Assembly (NCBI RefSeq): GCF_900141745.1 | Contig: NZ_FSRM01000001.1 | Span: 2,232,001-2,296,000, forward strand | Length of the DNA stretch: 64,000 nucleotides | Source of the DNA: Paraburkholderia phenazinium | GTDB lineage: Bacteria > Pseudomonadota > Gammaproteobacteria > Burkholderiales > Burkholderiaceae | Direction: 5' to 3' | In this document: positions 1-8,990 of the stretch, one piece after another | Layout of the letters: the number at the start of each line of letters is the position of its first letter | Numbering within the stretch: the first letter of the stretch is position 1 | The notes under the pieces: model-generated | The model's database searches: none | The model's input: only the letters and a program-made list of their open reading frames with translations | What the model was told of the DNA's origin: nothing | Program-made: the position numbers and the translations under genes

Positions 1-386
1 AAAAGCGCATCGCGATGCAATGGGCGACGCGCACGAACGAGGCGTATCAGACCCTGCGCGATCCGTTGAAGCGCGCCACGTATCTGTTGTCGCTGCGCGG
101 CATCGATGTCGGCGCGGAGAACAATACGGCGATGGAGCCGGCATTCCTGATGCAGCAGATGGAATGGCGTGAAGGTATCGAGGATGCTGCGGCGGCGAAG
201 AATGTCGACGCACTTGACGCCTTGCTCACCGAGTTGCGCGACGAAGAGCGGGTGCGCTTCACGAAGCTCGGTGCACTGCTCGACAGCGGCGCGGATCAGG
301 CGGCGGGCGAGGCGGTGCGGCAGTTGATGTTCATCGAGCGCGTGGCGGCGGAAATCGGCACGCAGATCGAACGGCTCGACAACTGA
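1..386 (+). CDS. hscB: Co-chaperone HscB, C-terminal part (5' end outside window)
   Basis: HscB is the J-domain co-chaperone that brings the scaffold IscU to HscA and stimulates its ATPase during iron-sulfur cluster transfer. The reading frame is open from the first base. Only the C-terminal three quarters are present, so the J-domain HPD motif lies upstream of the window. The visible part begins [20 protein letters not shown], the end of the J domain, where the family has the same NEAYQTL stretch. The rest (about 100 residues) is the helical IscU-binding domain. It is followed by hscA, fdx and iscX in standard isc order, which makes the identification secure despite truncation. Confidence 0.95.
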   Translation, partial: KRIAMQWATRTNEAYQTLRDPLKRATYLLSLRGIDVGAENNTAMEPAFLMQQMEWREGIEDAAAAKNVDALDALLTELRDEERVRFTKLGALLDSGADQAAGEAVRQLMFIERVAAEIGTQIERLDN

Positions 387-541
387 AGCAAACGAAGCAG
401 ATCAGCGCAAACGCACGTAAGCGGACGCGATTGGAAACAGGCCGGATGCAAACGGGACGCCACGACAACCAGCCGTGGCGTTCAACCCAGCAACGCGAAC
501 CATTCAGGACGGGGCCTAACGTTCCCCGAAGAAGATCTCAG

Positions 542-2413
542 ATGGCTTTACTGCAAATCTCCGAACCCGGCATGGCGCCCGCGCCGCATCAGCGGCGCCT
601 CGCGGTCGGTATCGATCTTGGCACCACCAACTCCCTTGTCGCTGCAGTGCGTAGTGGCGTTCCCGACGTTCTGCCCGACGAGGACGGCCATGTGCTGCTG
701 CCGTCTGTGGTGCGTTATCTGGAGAAGGGCGGCCGCCGCATCGGCCGTACCGCCAAGGCGGAAGCAGCGAGCGATCCGCGTAACACGATCGTCTCGGTCA
801 AACGCTTCATGGGCCGCGGCAAGAGCGAGGTCGAAGGCGCCGAGAATGCGCCGTACGATTTTGTGGACGCACCGGGCATGGTGCAGATCCGCACCGTCGA
901 TGGCGTGAAGAGCCCGGTCGAAGTGTCGGCGGAAATTCTCGCGACGCTGCGGCAGCGTGCGGAAGACTCGCTTGGCGACGATCTGGTCGGCGCCGTAATC
1001 ACCGTGCCGGCGTATTTCGACGAAGCGCAGCGCCAGGCCACCAAGGACGCCGCGCGTCTGGCCGGCCTCAATGTTCTGCGCCTGCTCAACGAGCCGACTG
1101 CAGCGGCGATTGCCTACGGCCTCGACAACGGCTCCGAAGGCCTCTACGCCGTGTACGACCTCGGCGGCGGCACGTTCGATCTGTCGATCCTCAAGCTCAC
1201 CAAAGGCGTTTTCGAAGTGCTCGCAGCGGGCGGCGACTCCGCGCTCGGCGGCGACGACTTCGATCACGCGCTCTACCGTCATGTGCTCGAGCAGGCCGGC
1301 ATCGCGCCACAGACGCTCGCGGCTGAAGACGTGCGTATGCTGCTCGACAACGTACGTGTGGCCAAGGAGGCGTTGTCGGACGCACCGCTATCAACGCTGA
1401 AGGCGACCCTTTCCAACGGCACCCAGCTCGATCTGACGATCGACGAGGCTGCTTTCGAAGCTATCACGCAGGCGCTGGTGCAGCGCACGCTCGGTCCGAC
1501 CAAGAAAGCACTGCGCGACGCCAAGGTCACCACGAAGGAAATCAAGGGCGTGGTGCTGGTGGGCGGCGCGACCCGCATGCCGGTGATCCGCCGCGCGGTC
1601 GAAGCTTTCTTCGGCCAGCCGCCGCTGACCAATCTCAACCCGGACGAAGTGGTCGCGCTCGGCGCGGCGATCCAGGCCGATTTGCTGGCCGGCAACCGCA
1701 GCGCCGACGGCGACGATTGGCTGCTGCTCGACGTCATCCCGCTGTCGCTTGGCGTCGAGACGATGGGCGGACTGACCGAGAAGATCATTCCGCGCAATTC
1801 GACCATTCCGGTCGCGCGTGCGCAGGATTTCACGACCTTCAAGGACGGCCAGACGGCGATGGCGATCCACGTCGTGCAGGGCGAACGCGAACTGGTAGCG
1901 GATTGCCGCTCGCTCGCGCGCTTCGAACTGCGCGGCATTCCGCCGATGGCGGCCGGTGCGGCGCGCATTCGTGTGACCTATCAGGTCGATGCCGATGGCC
2001 TGCTGTCGGTGTTTGCGCGTGAGCAGTTGTCGGGCGTGGAAGCGTCGGTGGTGGTGAAGCCTTCATACGGCCTCGCCGACGACGACATCGCCAAAATGCT
2101 TGAAGACAGCTTCAGTACCGCCGAAGTCGATATGCGAGCTCGCGCGCTGCGTGAGGCGCAAGTGGAAGCGCAACGCCTGGTCGAAGCGACGGATGCGGCG
2201 CTGGCTGCTGATGCCGACCTGCTCGACGAAGCCGAGCGCGCCGAACTCGACGGCCTGCTCACCGCTTTGCGCAACGTGGCGAAAAGCGATGACGTGGACG
2301 CGATCGAAGCGGCGACGAAAACGGTGGCCGAAGGCACCGACGAATTCGCCGCCCGCCGCATGAACAAAGGCATTCGTCGCGCGCTGGCGGGCCGCAAGCT
2401 CGACGACATCTGA
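542..2413 (+). CDS. hscA: Fe-S assembly Hsp70-type chaperone HscA
   Basis: HscA is the specialised Hsp70 that binds the LPPVK motif of IscU and drives release of the cluster to apo-proteins, using ATP. At 623 residues it matches the family (about 616-622). The nucleotide-binding domain carries the phosphate-1 motif GIDLGTTNS near residue 22 and the phosphate-2 motif [10 protein letters not shown] near 205. A substrate-binding domain and helical lid follow. The open frame extends upstream to 431, but the start at 542 ([10 protein letters not shown]) fits the family and has GAAGAAG about ten bases upstream. It lies 155 bp after hscB with a small hairpin between (457-481). Confidence 0.96.
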   Translation: MALLQISEPGMAPAPHQRRLAVGIDLGTTNSLVAAVRSGVPDVLPDEDGHVLLPSVVRYLEKGGRRIGRTAKAEAASDPRNTIVSVKRFMGRGKSEVEGAENAPYDFVDAPGMVQIRTVDGVKSPVEVSAEILATLRQRAEDSLGDDLVGAVITVPAYFDEAQRQATKDAARLAGLNVLRLLNEPTAAAIAYGLDNGSEGLYAVYDLGGGTFDLSILKLTKGVFEVLAAGGDSALGGDDFDHALYRHVLEQAGIAPQTLAAEDVRMLLDNVRVAKEALSDAPLSTLKATLSNGTQLDLTIDEAAFEAITQALVQRTLGPTKKALRDAKVTTKEIKGVVLVGGATRMPVIRRAVEAFFGQPPLTNLNPDEVVALGAAIQADLLAGNRSADGDDWLLLDVIPLSLGVETMGGLTEKIIPRNSTIPVARAQDFTTFKDGQTAMAIHVVQGERELVADCRSLARFELRGIPPMAAGAARIRVTYQVDADGLLSVFAREQLSGVEASVVVKPSYGLADDDIAKMLEDSFSTAEVDMRARALREAQVEAQRLVEATDAALAADADLLDEAERAELDGLLTALRNVAKSDDVDAIEAATKTVAEGTDEFAARRMNKGIRRALAGRKLDDI

Positions 2414-2427
2414 GCTCAATGAATCAC

Positions 2428-2497
2428 GTGACGCGCGTCAACAAAGGTGCGCGTCACCAGTAAAATGGCACGCAGCCGGTTCGCCGGCTGCCGTGCC
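2428..2497 (+). promoter_or_regulatory. Two hairpins between hscA and fdx
   Basis: Two inverted repeats fill the 104-bp hscA-fdx spacer. The first pairs 2428-2436 with 2449-2457 (nine base pairs, 12-nt loop). The second pairs 2467-2479 with 2484-2497 around a TTCG tetraloop, with one bulged C, giving 13 pairs. Neither is followed by a T tract, so they do not look like intrinsic terminators. Possible roles are transcript processing or stabilisation inside the isc operon. The structures are seen directly; the function is inference. Confidence 0.5.
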
Positions 2498-2517
2498 CCA
2501 GACTAAACGGAAATCGT

Positions 2518-2859
2518 ATGCCTCAAATCGTTGTGCTGCCCCATGTCGAACTGTGTCCGGAAGGCGCGGTGATCGATGCTGTGCCGGGCAAGAGCATCTG
2601 CGACAATCTGCTGGAACACGGCATTGAAATCGAGCACGCCTGCGAGAAATCGTGTGCCTGCACGACTTGCCATGTGCTCGTGCGCGAAGGCTTCAATGCG
2701 CTCACGCCGTCGGAGGAAGACGAGGACGATCTGCTCGACAAGGCCTGGGGCCTCGAGCCGGAGTCGCGTCTGTCGTGCCAGGCGATGGTGCCGGTCGACC
2801 AGGATCTGGTCGTTGAAATCCCGCGTTACTCGATCAACCACGCGAAGGAAAATCACTAA
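2518..2859 (+). CDS. fdx: ISC-type [2Fe-2S] ferredoxin
   Basis: This is the adrenodoxin-type ferredoxin that supplies electrons for cluster assembly on IscU. The protein has 113 residues. The ligand cysteines are C42, C48, C51 and C87, the C-x5-C-x2-C...C arrangement of Isc ferredoxins, with the CACTTC core visible. The acidic stretch near residues 65-75 (SEEDEDDLLDKA) is the usual partner-binding face. ATG at 2518 has a weak AACGGA ribosome site upstream. The iscX start follows 13 bp after the stop, so the two are probably co-translated. Confidence 0.97.
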   Translation: MPQIVVLPHVELCPEGAVIDAVPGKSICDNLLEHGIEIEHACEKSCACTTCHVLVREGFNALTPSEEDEDDLLDKAWGLEPESRLSCQAMVPVDQDLVVEIPRYSINHAKENH

Positions 2860-2872
2860 CAGGAGCGCAGCC

Positions 2873-3070
2873 ATGAAGTGGACCGACACGCAAGACATCG
2901 CGATGGCCCTCACCGACAAGCACCCGGAAGTGGACCCGCAGCAGATCCGGTTTACCGATCTGCACCGCTGGGTCACCGAACTGGACGGCTTCGACGACGA
3001 TCCGAACCGTTCGAACGAGAAGATTCTCGAAGCGATCCAGACGGCCTGGATCGAAGATGCGGATTATTGA
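2873..3070 (+). CDS. iscX: Fe-S assembly protein IscX
   Basis: IscX (YfhJ) is a small acidic protein that binds IscS and iron and modulates cluster assembly. The product has 65 residues, the normal size, begins MKWTDTQDIA and ends WIEDADY, both typical of the family. CAGGAGCGCAGCC before the ATG supplies a good ribosome site. It is the last gene of the isc operon here and is followed 50 bp later by a strong terminator. A longer open frame from 2576 in the same phase overlaps fdx and is not used. Confidence 0.96.
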   Translation: MKWTDTQDIAMALTDKHPEVDPQQIRFTDLHRWVTELDGFDDDPNRSNEKILEAIQTAWIEDADY

Positions 3071-3120
3071 GCGGGCTGTGGGTTCAGGATTGACTCTCGA
3101 TCTCGACCGGCTCTGAAGGA

Positions 3121-3158
3121 AAAACGGCGATTCCAGATTTCACTGGAATCGCCGTTTT
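3121..3158. terminator. Bidirectional intrinsic terminator, iscX / glycine-zipper gene
   Basis: A perfect 15-bp stem pairs 3121-3135 with 3144-3158 around an 8-nt loop. The stem ends in AAAA/TTTT, so a T tract follows it on either strand. It lies between the convergent ends of iscX (+) and the glycine-zipper gene (-). Confidence 0.9.
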
Positions 3159-3184
3159 GTTTGATGCGCTTCCTGATGCGCTGT

Positions 3185-3925
3185 TTAGCCTGCTACGAGC
3201 GCACCGTTCTCGATATGCACGCGCTCGCCTTGCTGGAACGGCGGCGCCTCGTGATACGTGAAGTAACGGTTCTTGCCGCTCTCCAGACGCACATGCACCG
3301 AGTAGGCGGTCGTGCTGCGGATATTTTTCTCGACCGCGTTACCCGCGAAACCGCCGCCGACTGCGCCCAGCACCGTCATCGCGCCGCGGCCCACGCCGCC
3401 GCCGAACTGATTGCCCACCAGACCGCCGACCACCGCACCGCCCACAGCGCCGACGCCGGTGCCATGGCCTTCTTGACGCACTGCTGAGATCGCTACGACG
3501 GTCCCGCAACTAGCGCAATAGGCGGGTTGGGGTGGCGGTTGCTGCGCGTACTGGCCCGATTGCTGTTGCTGCTGTGCGTACTGCGCTTGCGCGGGCGTAG
3601 GAGCCGCTGCGACCGGAGCCGGTTGGGGCTGCTGGGTCTGAGCATCGGCTGGTGCCTGAGCCTGCGTAGGCTGGGCCTGCGGCTGCTGTTGCTGCGCGTA
3701 GGTGTTCGGATTGGCCGGAGCCGCCGAATCGACCACCTGCTGCGACGGCTGCGAAGTCACCTGTGCCGCCTGGGTTTGATCTGTCTGCGCGCCGTTGCTC
3801 GACGCTTTGGGAAACAGACCCGTGATAGCCGCTGTGGCCGCGAGGCTCGCGATGATGACAGCGCCTGCCGCGGTCGCGACAAGCGGGTGAATTCGGCGTG
3901 GTTGTGTGTTGCCAGGATTGTCCAT
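3185..3925 (-). CDS. Glycine-zipper (17 kDa surface antigen-like) membrane protein
   Basis: This 246-residue protein probably sits in the cell envelope. Residues about 13-36 form a hydrophobic segment (signal anchor or uncleaved signal). Residues 45-135 are a low-complexity Gln/Ala/Pro linker. A CxxC pair follows (C137, C140), then a glycine-zipper domain at about 155-200 with repeated GxxxG spacing (GAVGGAVVGGLVGNQFGGG), and a short beta-rich tail. The glycine zipper resembles the Rickettsia 17 kDa antigen/SlyB family, for which no enzymatic role is known. The open frame runs up to 4084, but ATG at 3925 has GGAGG eight bases upstream. It is monocistronic and convergent with the isc operon. 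Confidence 0.85.
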   Translation of the reverse strand: MDNPGNTQPRRIHPLVATAAGAVIIASLAATAAITGLFPKASSNGAQTDQTQAAQVTSQPSQQVVDSAAPANPNTYAQQQQPQAQPTQAQAPADAQTQQPQPAPVAAAPTPAQAQYAQQQQQSGQYAQQPPPQPAYCASCGTVVAISAVRQEGHGTGVGAVGGAVVGGLVGNQFGGGVGRGAMTVLGAVGGGFAGNAVEKNIRSTTAYSVHVRLESGKNRYFTYHEAPPFQQGERVHIENGALVAG

Positions 3926-4213
3926 GATGACCTCCGTCTTGAGCAGAGTCCGATTGGTTTTTTCGAGACTTAAGTGTCTGACAGACAGACTCGCGCGGGG
4001 TTTCAATTTGTAACCAGTTCTGTAGCGTCCGCAGAGATGTTTTGAAGCGCATCGCGGAGACGGCGGCCTGGCGCCTGATTTCAAGCGCTGACACGGCCTT
4101 CCGATCCCGACGAGAGTCGCCTCCGGCCGGGAACCTTTTACCGATCGTTACAAACTGTCAGGTGGCGCGCCGAGATGTTGGAGATAGGCCGACGGGCCTG
4201 CAGGCCGCTCAAA
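3926..4213. other. Intergenic region with no gene seen
   Basis: About 290 bp upstream of the glycine-zipper gene. I see no credible open frame, tRNA or repeat. The minus-strand promoter for 3185-3925 must lie here, but I could not pick a convincing -10/-35 pair. Confidence 0.5.
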
Positions 4214-4242
4214 TGAAAACGCCCGGCGACGAGCCGGGCGTT
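4214..4242 (-). terminator. lysS terminator
   Basis: A 10-bp stem pairs 4218-4227 with 4233-4242 around a 5-nt loop. Read on the minus strand it is followed by TTTTCATTT, placing an intrinsic terminator about 48 bp after the lysS stop. Confidence 0.85.
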
Positions 4243-4289
4243 GCGTCAGTCAGGACCCGCTGTCTGTCGGACCAAGTCGATCCACGCAA

Positions 4290-5816
4290 TCAGTCCTCGC
4301 GGCGCAGATGCGGGAACAGGATCACATCGCGGATGCTCGGGCTGTCGGTCAACAGCATCACCAGACGGTCGATGCCGATACCGCAACCGCCCGCCGGCGG
4401 CATACCGTATTCGAGCGCGCGGATGTAGTCGGCGTCGTAGAACATCGCTTCCTCGTCGCCGGCGTCCTTCTGGTCGACCTGCTTCTTGAAGCGCGCGGCC
4501 TGGTCTTCCGGATCGTTCAGCTCGGAGAAACCGTTGGCGATTTCACGCCCGGTGATGAACAGCTCGAAGCGCTCGGTGATGCCCGCCACCTTGTCCGATG
4601 CGCGCGCGAGCGGCGACACTTCGATCGGGTAGTCGATGATGTACGTCGGCTCCCACAATTGCGATTCGGCGGTCTCTTCGAAGAGCGCGAGTTGCAGCGC
4701 GCCGACGCCTGCGTTCAAAAACTGCGGCTGCGACGCATCAACGCCGAACTTCTTCAGTTCGGGGCGTAGGAACGCAGCGTCAGCGAGTTGTTCGTCGGTG
4801 TACTGCGGCGCGTACTTCTGGATAGCCTGCGTGATCGTCAGCCGATGGAACGGCTTGGACAGATCGAGTTCGCGACCCTGATAGCTGATCGTCGCCGTAC
4901 CGAGCGCATCGATCGCCGCTTGGCGGATCAACTGTTCGGTGAAGTCCATCAGCCACTGATAATCGGTGTACGCGGCATAGAACTCTATCATCGTGAATTC
5001 CGGATTGTGGCGCACGGAGACGCCCTCGTTACGGAAGTTCCGGTTGATCTCGAACACACGCTCGAAGCCGCCCACCACCAGACGCTTCAGATACAGCTCC
5101 GGCGCGATGCGCAGGAACATTTGCATATCGAGCGCGTTGTGGTGCGTCACAAACGGCTTGGCCGCGGCGCCGCCGGGGATCGGGTGCAGCATCGGCGTTT
5201 CGACTTCCATGAAGTCGGCCTCGGCCATGAACTTGCGGATCGACGACATCGCCCTGGTGCGCGCCACGAAGGTCTTGCGCGTTTCCGGCGTGACGATCAG
5301 ATCGACATAGCGCTGACGGTACTTCATCTCCTGATCGGCGAGGCCGTGGAACTTGTCCGGCAGCGGACGCAGCGACTTCGACAGCAGACGCAGTTCGGTA
5401 CAACGCACCGACAGCTCGCCCTTGTTGGTACGGAACAGCACGCCACGCGCGGCGACGATATCGCCCATGTCCCACTTTTTGAATGCGTCGTAGGTTTCCT
5501 GGCCGATGTCAGCCGGCGTGATGAAGAACTGGATCTGACCCGAACCGTCGCGCACGGTCGCGAAGCTCGCCTTGCCCATCACGCGCTTCAGCATCATCCG
5601 GCCGGCCACGGCAACCTGAAGCGGATTCGCTTCGAGCGTTTCCTTGTCGGTCTCGGCGTATTGCGTCTGCAGGTCTTCCGCGTGATGCGTCGGGCGGAAA
5701 TCGTTCGGATAGGCGACGCCCTGTTCACGCAGCTCGCGCAGCTTTTCGCGGCGCTCGGCGATGATCTTGTTTTCGTCCCCCTCGGGCGCAGCGTTCGTCT
5801 GGTTCGGTTCGGTCAT
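4290..5816 (-). CDS. lysS: Lysyl-tRNA synthetase (class II)
   Basis: Class II LysRS activates lysine with ATP and charges tRNA-Lys in the cytoplasm. The 508-residue length matches bacterial LysS. An N-terminal OB-fold anticodon-binding domain (about 60-160) is followed by the class II catalytic core, with motif 2 around [20 protein letters not shown] and motif 3 near the C-terminus ([14 protein letters not shown]). The longest frame begins at 5915, but ATG at 5816 (MTEPNQTN) fits the family's short polar N-terminus. It lies downstream of prfB on the same strand, an arrangement also found in other proteobacteria. Confidence 0.97.
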   Translation of the reverse strand: MTEPNQTNAAPEGDENKIIAERREKLRELREQGVAYPNDFRPTHHAEDLQTQYAETDKETLEANPLQVAVAGRMMLKRVMGKASFATVRDGSGQIQFFITPADIGQETYDAFKKWDMGDIVAARGVLFRTNKGELSVRCTELRLLSKSLRPLPDKFHGLADQEMKYRQRYVDLIVTPETRKTFVARTRAMSSIRKFMAEADFMEVETPMLHPIPGGAAAKPFVTHHNALDMQMFLRIAPELYLKRLVVGGFERVFEINRNFRNEGVSVRHNPEFTMIEFYAAYTDYQWLMDFTEQLIRQAAIDALGTATISYQGRELDLSKPFHRLTITQAIQKYAPQYTDEQLADAAFLRPELKKFGVDASQPQFLNAGVGALQLALFEETAESQLWEPTYIIDYPIEVSPLARASDKVAGITERFELFITGREIANGFSELNDPEDQAARFKKQVDQKDAGDEEAMFYDADYIRALEYGMPPAGGCGIGIDRLVMLLTDSPSIRDVILFPHLRRED

Positions 5817-5913
5817 GATGGGTCGGTATTCGGGGTGGCCTGCATGCGGGTGGGCCGCACGAGGTTGCCTGCGGGTCGGAAATCGGACTGCAATCGGACC
5901 AAAGCAGGCGGTC

Positions 5914-5946
5914 AAAAGATGCGGCGCGGCAAAGCTCGCCGCGCCG
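5914..5946 (-). terminator. Possible terminator or attenuator between prfB and lysS
   Basis: A 9-bp GC-rich stem pairs 5922-5930 with 5938-5946 around a 7-nt loop. On the minus strand it is followed by CATCTTTTG, a short T-rich run. It begins 13 bp after the prfB stop and could end or attenuate prfB transcripts before lysS. The T tract is weak. Confidence 0.45.
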
Positions 5947-5958
5947 GATGCGCTTACT

Positions 5959-7063
5959 TTAGATGCCCTGTTTCAGGCTGGCGCTAATGAACGGATCGAG
6001 GTCGCCATCGAGCACGCTCTTGGTATTGCTGATTTCGACGTTGGTACGCAGATCCTTGATGCGGCTGTTGTCCAGCACGTACGAGCGGATCTGATGACCC
6101 CAGCCCACGTCGGTCTTGCCTGCCTCGAGCTTGTCCTGTTCGGCCTGACGTTTGCGGATTTCCGCTTCGTACAGACGCGATTTCAACATGGCCATCGCTT
6201 CGGCGCGGTTACGGTGCTGCGAGCGGTCGTTCTGGCACTGCACGACGATGCCCGACGGCATGTGCGTGATCCGCACCGCGGAGTCGGTCTTGTTGATGTG
6301 CTGACCGCCCGCGCCGGACGCGCGGTACGTGTCGATACGCAGATCGGCCGGGTTGATGTCCACTTCGATCGAATCGTCGATTTCCGGGTACACGAACACC
6401 GACGAGAACGAAGTATGACGGCCGCCCGACGAGTCGAACGGCGACTTGCGCACGAGGCGGTGCACGCCGGTTTCGGTGCGCAGGAACCCGTAGGCGTACT
6501 CGCCTTCGATCTTGATGGTGGCGTTCTTGATGCCCGCGACGTCGCCGTCGGTCTGTTCCAGCACTTCGGTCTTGAAGCCCTTGCGCTCGCAGTAGCGCAG
6601 GTACTGGCGCAACAGCATCGCGGCCCAGTCGCATGCTTCGGTGCCGCCGGCGCCGGCCTGAATGTCGAGGAAGGCGTTGTTCGGGTCGGCCGCGTTCGAG
6701 AACATGCGGCGGAATTCCATATCGGCGACGCGCTGTTCGAGGCCGGCTGCATCGCTTTCGCAGGCGAGCAGGGTTTCCTCGTCATTTTCTTCGCGCGCCA
6801 TGCCGAACAGGTCCTGCGCGTCGCGCAGGTCGTTGTCGAGCGCTGTGAGTTTGCCGACGACGTCGTCAAGCAGCTTCTTTTCCCGGCCGAGGGCCTGGGC
6901 ATGCTTCGAGTCGTTCCAGACGTTCGGGTCTTCGAGTTCCCGGTTGACTTCGATTAGACGCAGTGCTTTGTCGTCGTAGTCAAAGATACCCCCGTAGCTC
7001 GCCCGCGCGATGGCGCAGGTCGGCCAGAGAGGCTTCGATCGCGTTGAGACGTTCCGCTTCCAT
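5959..7063 (-). CDS. prfB: Peptide chain release factor 2, with programmed +1 frameshift
   Basis: RF2 ends translation at UGA and UAA. The gene is in two frames. Codons 1-27 run from ATG at 7063 ([10 protein letters not shown]...) to CTT at 6985-6983, followed by an in-frame TGA at 6982-6980. Skipping the T at 6982 resumes at GAC (6981) and gives a 367-residue protein of normal RF2 length. Key motifs are SPF (in [10 protein letters not shown], stop-codon recognition) and GGQ (in [11 protein letters not shown], peptidyl-tRNA hydrolysis). The 280-residue frame starting at 6801 is only the internal part. Neighbours on the same strand are recJ upstream and lysS downstream. Confidence 0.97.
6979..6997 (-). 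promoter_or_regulatory. RF2 autoregulatory frameshift site
   Basis: On the minus strand the sequence reads CGGGGGTATCTTTGAC: an internal Shine-Dalgarno-like G run, the slippery CTT codon and the TGA followed by C. It differs at one position from the E. coli site. When RF2 is scarce, slow termination at the TGA lets the ribosome shift +1 and make RF2, a negative feedback loop established for this gene family. Confidence 0.95.
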
Positions 7064-7231
7064 GTCGATCTTTTATAGCTTCGTAAAAAGGGGAAATTAT
7101 AGCCGATCGAGGCTGCCCGCCGGAGGCGAATACGCGATCCGGCGGGTGGTTGGGGCCGTTTTGCGGGGGATTTCGCGCGATTTCGGCGCCCCGGCGTGGA
7201 TGACGCGAGGTCGAGGCGGACGCACTGCCGC

Positions 7232-8938
7232 TCAGCTTATTGCATGCTCGACGATCAGTTGCACGCGCGAGACGCCATTCCACGTATCGCTTGCGAGGCG
7301 GTAGGCGATTGTCGTGCGGTTGGGCAGCGAATCCGTGTGATTGAACCAGATTGCGTTGAAGCGCTGCCGGCCGCGCAGCAGTTGCAGCTTCAGGTGCTTG
7401 TCCTTCACCAGCGCTTGCGACGCCACCTCGAATTCGCCGGAAAACACCGGTGCCGGAAAGCCCTGACCCCAGACCGCCGCGTCGAGCATTTCGACGAATT
7501 GCGGCGTGAAATAGGCTTCTTCTAGATCGCCGTCGGTTTCGACCACACGGGCGAGCGCGTCTTCGCTGAGCCACTCGCGGCCCACTGCTTCGAAGGCAGT
7601 CGTGAAACGCGGCACATCGGCGGCGGCGAGCGTCATGCCGGCAGCCATGGCGTGGCCGCCGAACTTGGCGATCAGACCGGGTTCGCGTTTCGAGATCAGG
7701 TCGAGCGCATCGCGCAGATGAAAGCCCCCGATCGAACGGCCCGAGCCTTTGACGAGCACGCCGCTTTCGTCAGCCGGTGCGAAGGTGAAGACGGGCCGGT
7801 GGAACTTCTCCTTGATGCGCCCCGCGACGATGCCGATGACGCCCTGATGCCAGCTCGGGTTGAACAGCACGATGGTGGCCGAGCCGGCCGGATCGATCGA
7901 CGACAGATCTTCGAGTGCCTGCTGTTGCATGCCGGCTTCGATCTCGCGCCGCTCGCGGTTGATCGAATCGAGTTGCTGCGCGAGTTCCCATGCGCGGCCG
8001 ATGTCGTCGGTGGTCAGGCATTCGATTCCGAGCGACATATCCGAGAGCCGTCCCGCCGCGTTCAGCCGCGGGCCAAGCGCAAAGCCCAGATCGAAACCGG
8101 AAGCGCTACGGGCGTCGCGTGCAGCGGCGCGAAACAGCGCCGCCACACCCGGCTGCATCTTGCCTTTGCGAATCCGTTGCAGGCCTTGAGCCACCAGCAC
8201 GCGATTGTTGCCGTCGAGCTTGACGACGTCGGCCACCGTGCCGAGCGCGACCAGATCGAGCAGGCCGTCCAGACGCGGTTCGGGCCGCGCGTCGTCGAAG
8301 GCGCCGCGTTTGCGCAGTTCGGCGCGCAGCGCGAGCAGCACATAGAACATTACGCCGACGCCGGCGATGCATTTGCTCGGGAAGCTGCAACCGGGCTGGT
8401 TCGGATTGACGATGGCGCGCGCGGCAGGCAGCTCGTCGCCGGGCAAATGGTGATCGGTGACGAGTACGTCGATGCCGAGCGCGTTGGCCGCTTCCACACC
8501 GTCGACGCTGGCGATGCCGTTATCCACGGTGATCAGCAGGTCCGGCTTGCCCGACGAATTGCGTGCTGCTAGCGCGACGATTTCGGGCGTCAGGCCGTAG
8601 CCGTATTCGAAGCGGTTCGGCACCAGATAGTCGATGTTCGCGCCGAACATCCGCAGCCCGCGCACGGCAACGGCGCAAGCGGTGGCGCCGTCGCAGTCGT
8701 AGTCGGCGACCACCAGCATGCGGCGTTTGCCTTCGATCGAATCGGCGAGCAGCACGGCCGCTTCTTCGCAGCCTTTCAGTTGAGTGGGCGCGACCAGCCG
8801 CGCAAGGCCGGTTTCGAGTTCATCCGGCAGGCAGACGCCGCGCGACGCGTACAGACGGGCCAGCACCGGATGCAGGCCATGACGGGTCAACACTTCGGCA
8901 TCGACGGGGGAGCAGGCGCGCGTAACGATTCGAGTCAT
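7232..8938 (-). CDS. recJ: Single-strand-specific exonuclease RecJ
   Basis: RecJ degrades single-stranded DNA 5' to 3' in RecF-pathway recombination and mismatch repair. The 568 residues match E. coli RecJ (577). The DHH-family metal motifs are visible: [12 protein letters not shown] near residue 77 and VTDHHLPGD near 160. A DHHA1 domain with GGHAMAAG near 428 and a C-terminal OB-like domain follow. The ATG at 8938 is the only good start. It lies 52 bp after the RpfE-like gene and is followed 168 bp later by prfB; all are on the minus strand. Confidence 0.96.
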   Translation of the reverse strand: MTRIVTRACSPVDAEVLTRHGLHPVLARLYASRGVCLPDELETGLARLVAPTQLKGCEEAAVLLADSIEGKRRMLVVADYDCDGATACAVAVRGLRMFGANIDYLVPNRFEYGYGLTPEIVALAARNSSGKPDLLITVDNGIASVDGVEAANALGIDVLVTDHHLPGDELPAARAIVNPNQPGCSFPSKCIAGVGVMFYVLLALRAELRKRGAFDDARPEPRLDGLLDLVALGTVADVVKLDGNNRVLVAQGLQRIRKGKMQPGVAALFRAAARDARSASGFDLGFALGPRLNAAGRLSDMSLGIECLTTDDIGRAWELAQQLDSINRERREIEAGMQQQALEDLSSIDPAGSATIVLFNPSWHQGVIGIVAGRIKEKFHRPVFTFAPADESGVLVKGSGRSIGGFHLRDALDLISKREPGLIAKFGGHAMAAGMTLAAADVPRFTTAFEAVGREWLSEDALARVVETDGDLEEAYFTPQFVEMLDAAVWGQGFPAPVFSGEFEVASQALVKDKHLKLQLLRGRQRFNAIWFNHTDSLPNRTTIAYRLASDTWNGVSRVQLIVEHAIS

Positions 8939-8990
8939 GCGGAAAGGCCGGAAAACATGCGGTGGAACGGTAGCTGGGTGATGAAGTGCA

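Noticed and set aside
431..541. Extended N-terminus for HscA from the longest frame
   Set aside because: The added 37 residues are not part of the family and ATG at 542 has a better ribosome site.
4788..5987. Plus-strand frame of 399 codons over lysS
   Set aside because: Antisense shadow of lysS with no ribosome site or recognisable motif.
6979..6985. In-frame TGA near the start of prfB that could make it a pseudogene
   Set aside because: It is the conserved programmed +1 frameshift site; the shifted frame restores a full RF2.
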